DNA of 64,000 nucleotides from Companilactobacillus kimchiensis (GTDB lineage: Bacteria > Bacillota > Bacilli > Lactobacillales > Lactobacillaceae): the NCBI RefSeq assembly GCF_001438805.1, contig NZ_JQCF01000003.1:89515-153514 (forward strand), given 5' to 3'. Within the stretch, counting starts at the first letter, position 1, and every line of letters starts with the position of its first letter. The notes under the pieces are model-generated. The model worked only from the letters and a program-made list of their open reading frames with translations. It was not told the DNA's origin and did no database searches. This document shows, one piece after another, positions 61,731 to 64,000 of the stretch. Position numbers and translations under genes: made by a program.

Positions 61731-63508
61731 GCGATTTGAAGAATGCAAGCAAGTATTATTGGCACTATCTGAAAAGATATTGGTTTGGCTTTACAATGAC
61801 AGCCATACTGATTGGTATCTCAACTGCCTGTATCGTTATTGCTCCGACCTATCTTGGCCAAGCAGTTTCCGAATTGACGACCTATTTACAAAAATGGACT
61901 AGTGCTGCAACTCGTTCGAGTGCTAGTTTAGGAAATTTCCATAAAACTCTCTGGATCTATCTGGTGCTGTATCTTGGCGATGCTGGAACCTTGTTTATTG
62001 CCAGTATGATCTTAGCTAGAATTACGGCTTTTTCTACCGGTACCATGCGGGTAGGACTATTCCGCAAGATGCAACGGATGCAAGTGCAATATTTTGATTC
62101 ACACAGTGATGGGGATATTTTGGCACGTTATACATCAGATTTGGATAATATTTTTAATGCCTTGAATCAAGCTTTGATCGAAATTTTTCTTTCTGTAGCC
62201 CAATTTATTGGTTTATTGATCGTAATGTTTGCTCAAAATACGACGATGGCCTGGGTAACCATGTCTTCAACGCCAGTGGCCTTAGTCATTGCCGCAATTG
62301 TTATGAAAAAGGCTGGGGCAGCTGTTAATCATCAACAAGATGATATTGGTAGCTTGAACGGTTATATCAATGAACAAGTTACTTCACAAAAAGTGATCAT
62401 CACTAATGGATTACAAAAAGATTCGATCAATGGCTTTTTGAAACATAATCAAAAAGTACGTAAATCAGCCATGTCTGGTCAAATTTGGTCAGGTATTTTG
62501 AATCCATTGATGCAAGGAATGTCTTTGCTAAATACATCGATTGTTATCTTCTTTGGTTCATGGTTTGCCTTAAATGGAACCTTATCAACTGGGGCAGCCT
62601 TGGCCTTGGTAGTTGTTTTCGTTAATTATGCGCAACAATATTACCAACCAATTATGTCGTTGACTAGTTTGTACGGGATGATCCAATTGGCAATCACCGG
62701 AGCTCGTCGTGTTGATGAAGTTAGAAATCAACCAGATGAAATTCAACCTGAGAATGGCAAAGACTTAACTGGAATTAAAAAAGAATTACAAATTTCAGAT
62801 GTTCATTTCAGTTATTTACCTGGCAAAGAAATTTTACATGGGGTATCGATCAATGTGCATAAAGGTGAAATGGTGGCTTTAGTTGGACCTACAGGCTCAG
62901 GTAAAACCACGGTTATGAACTTGTTGAATCGTTTTTATGATGTCGACAGTGGTTCGATCACAATTGATGGCACTGATATTCGTGAGTTTTCATTGAAAGC
63001 ATTACGGGAACATGTGGGAATTGTTTTGCAGGATCCGCAACTATTTTCCGGAACAATTGCTGACAACATTCGTTATGGTGCTCCTGATGCAGACATGGAG
63101 TGGGTAATTGATGCCGCTAAACAAGCCAATATCCATGATTTCATTATTAGTTTGCCAGATGGTTATGAGACGAAAGTTTCAGATGAACAGAGTGTCTTTT
63201 CAGCTGGTCAAAAGCAATTGATGTCAATTGCTAGAACTATTTTAACCAGTCCACAATTATTGATTTTAGATGAAGCTACTTCCAATGTTGATACAGTTAC
63301 TGAAGCCAGAATTCAAGCAGCGATGGATCGTGTGATTCAAGGTCGAACTAGTTTTGTGATTGCTCACCGACTCAAGACGATTTTGAATGCCGACAAGATC
63401 ATTGTGCTTAAAGATGGTGCAATTATTGAACAAGGCGATCATGAGGCTTTGTTAGCTGAAGATGGCTTTTATGCAGGACTTTATCATAATCAAATGGTGA
63501 CTGATTAG
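61727..63508 (+). CDS. ABC exporter half-transporter, catalytic subunit
   Basis: This 593-aa partner has six membrane helices (about 1-330) and an ATPase domain with Walker A GPTGSGKTTVM (about 390), Walker B LLILDEATSNVD with the catalytic Glu and switch histidine FVIAHRLKT. Its signature is the altered FSAGQKQLM, so the complete composite ATP site uses this subunit's Walker motifs and the other's LSGGQ. That asymmetry is typical of heterodimeric exporters such as LmrCD and BmrCD, which expel drugs or amphiphiles. The start overlaps the previous stop (ATGA). Confidence 0.92.
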   Translation: MSDLKNASKYYWHYLKRYWFGFTMTAILIGISTACIVIAPTYLGQAVSELTTYLQKWTSAATRSSASLGNFHKTLWIYLVLYLGDAGTLFIASMILARITAFSTGTMRVGLFRKMQRMQVQYFDSHSDGDILARYTSDLDNIFNALNQALIEIFLSVAQFIGLLIVMFAQNTTMAWVTMSSTPVALVIAAIVMKKAGAAVNHQQDDIGSLNGYINEQVTSQKVIITNGLQKDSINGFLKHNQKVRKSAMSGQIWSGILNPLMQGMSLLNTSIVIFFGSWFALNGTLSTGAALALVVVFVNYAQQYYQPIMSLTSLYGMIQLAITGARRVDEVRNQPDEIQPENGKDLTGIKKELQISDVHFSYLPGKEILHGVSINVHKGEMVALVGPTGSGKTTVMNLLNRFYDVDSGSITIDGTDIREFSLKALREHVGIVLQDPQLFSGTIADNIRYGAPDADMEWVIDAAKQANIHDFIISLPDGYETKVSDEQSVFSAGQKQLMSIARTILTSPQLLILDEATSNVDTVTEARIQAAMDRVIQGRTSFVIAHRLKTILNADKIIVLKDGAIIEQGDHEALLAEDGFYAGLYHNQMVTD

Positions 63509-63543
63509 TCAGTTAGAGCGTAAGTTAACAGAGCTGTTATTAT

Positions 63544-64000
63544 GATGCCGCTCTCCGCAAGGAAGAAAAAATCGGCTGGAACATAGCGGGCACAACTTGG
63601 AGCCTATCATCAATGCACAAGGCATTGACAATAGTCTTCAAGCTTGGCCTTTTACTAATCCGGCAAAGACCGCCGCATAAGTAAAATGTCGCTATTGAGC
63701 CATTTTTTCTTCCTTGCTCCGAGCTAGTTGGTTGATTTCTATATTGTGTAATTGAGAACTATTTTTATATTACCAACTTTAATGTATCTTTCTAAGAACT
63801 AGTAAAAGCCTATATTGACTGAATGAAATAACAGTTAATATAGGCTTTTTGAGTTGAAAATATATTTTTCATTAATTATTAATAGAAACAAACAATCAAA
63901 GAGTTAATTAGTCTGGAATAAAAATCGGCAATAGGGTCAGCCGTGAAATTCTACTTGGTCAGCGTACCTTGGAGGCTGCTGAAAAAGTAACCACTCATTT
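63544..64000. repeat. Intergenic inverted-arm element, copy 4 (runs to window end)
   Basis: The left arm spans 63544-63727 (GATGCCGCTCTCCGCAAGG.. to ..CCGAGCTAG). The central region contains a bidirectional terminator. The right arm starts at TTAGTCTGG (63908) and is similar to other right arms up to CAGCGTAC (about 63966), after which the sequence departs from them before the window ends. Confidence 0.75.
63804..63851. terminator. Bidirectional terminator in the element centre
   Basis: AAAAGCCTATATTGACTG and CAGTTAATATAGGCTTTT form an 18-bp stem with A and T runs. It is homologous, in reverse, to the terminator at 18988-19032 in the deletion derivative. Confidence 0.8.

Overview
The window looks like a chromosomal segment from a low-G+C Gram-positive bacterium of the Lactobacillaceae. 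The reasons are an AT-rich sequence, strong AGGAGG-type ribosome binding sites, WxL/DUF916/DUF3324 surface proteins, SLAP-domain surface proteins, an Mga-type regulator, cre-like sites, a soluble fumarate-reductase-type flavoprotein with ApbE, and lactobacillus-style surface polysaccharide genes. Companilactobacillus or a close relative seems plausible, but that is inference. I see no phage, CRISPR array, transposase or replication origin.

Layout. 1-6.9 kb: a WxL surface cluster, made of a WxL protein C-terminus, three DUF916/DUF3324 membrane-anchored proteins and a 961-aa WxL-like protein. 6.9-9.6 kb: a TetR regulator, a small membrane protein with a palindromic operator, and an Mga-like regulator. 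9.6-13.9 kb: a lysine-riboswitch-controlled permease, T-box-controlled serS, and Asn and Thr tRNAs. 13.9-18.9 kb: a cytoplasmic flavin reductase system, with a fumarate-reductase-like flavoprotein carrying an FMN-bind domain, ApbE, and two NAD(P)H:FMN reductase-like proteins, the second ending in three DxxSGAS motifs. 18.9-22.4 kb: a non-coding region with a tandemly duplicated structured element, then NADH oxidase and small genes. 22.4-30.4 kb: a YfhO-type membrane protein, two glycerol kinases (the second lacking the catalytic Asp) and a peptide transporter. 30.6-35.2 kb: Tyr and Gln tRNAs, a GntR regulator and wall-polysaccharide genes. 35.2-42.3 kb: pncB-nadE (NAD salvage), an aminotransferase, GT-C and GT2 membrane glycosyltransferases, a SprT-like protein and tRNA-Leu. 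42.4-50.7 kb: an Rgg-like regulator followed by four SLAP-domain secreted proteins. 50.8-59.3 kb: a DUF6056 protein, rbsDK, a cold-shock protein, an MFS exporter, a GH73 hydrolase, xpt, a degenerate purK and purB. 59.3-63.5 kb: a heterodimeric ABC exporter behind a leader with a short ORF and an attenuator-like terminator.

A family of about 400-530 bp intergenic elements with long (about 160-185 bp) inverted arms recurs at 11.8, 26.6, 59.3 and 63.5 kb, plus a deletion derivative at 18.9 kb and a terminal fragment at 33.3 kb. Each arm can fold into a branched hairpin.

The most interesting candidate system is the flavin cluster at 14-18.9 kb. The same D-x-x-S-G-A-S motif that marks FMN attachment in the FMN-bind domain of the reductase is repeated three times in the unstructured tail of a neighbouring NAD(P)H:FMN reductase/PAS protein, with a cytoplasmic ApbE encoded beside it. 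This suggests a tail-flavinylated electron donor feeding a soluble fumarate-type reductase.
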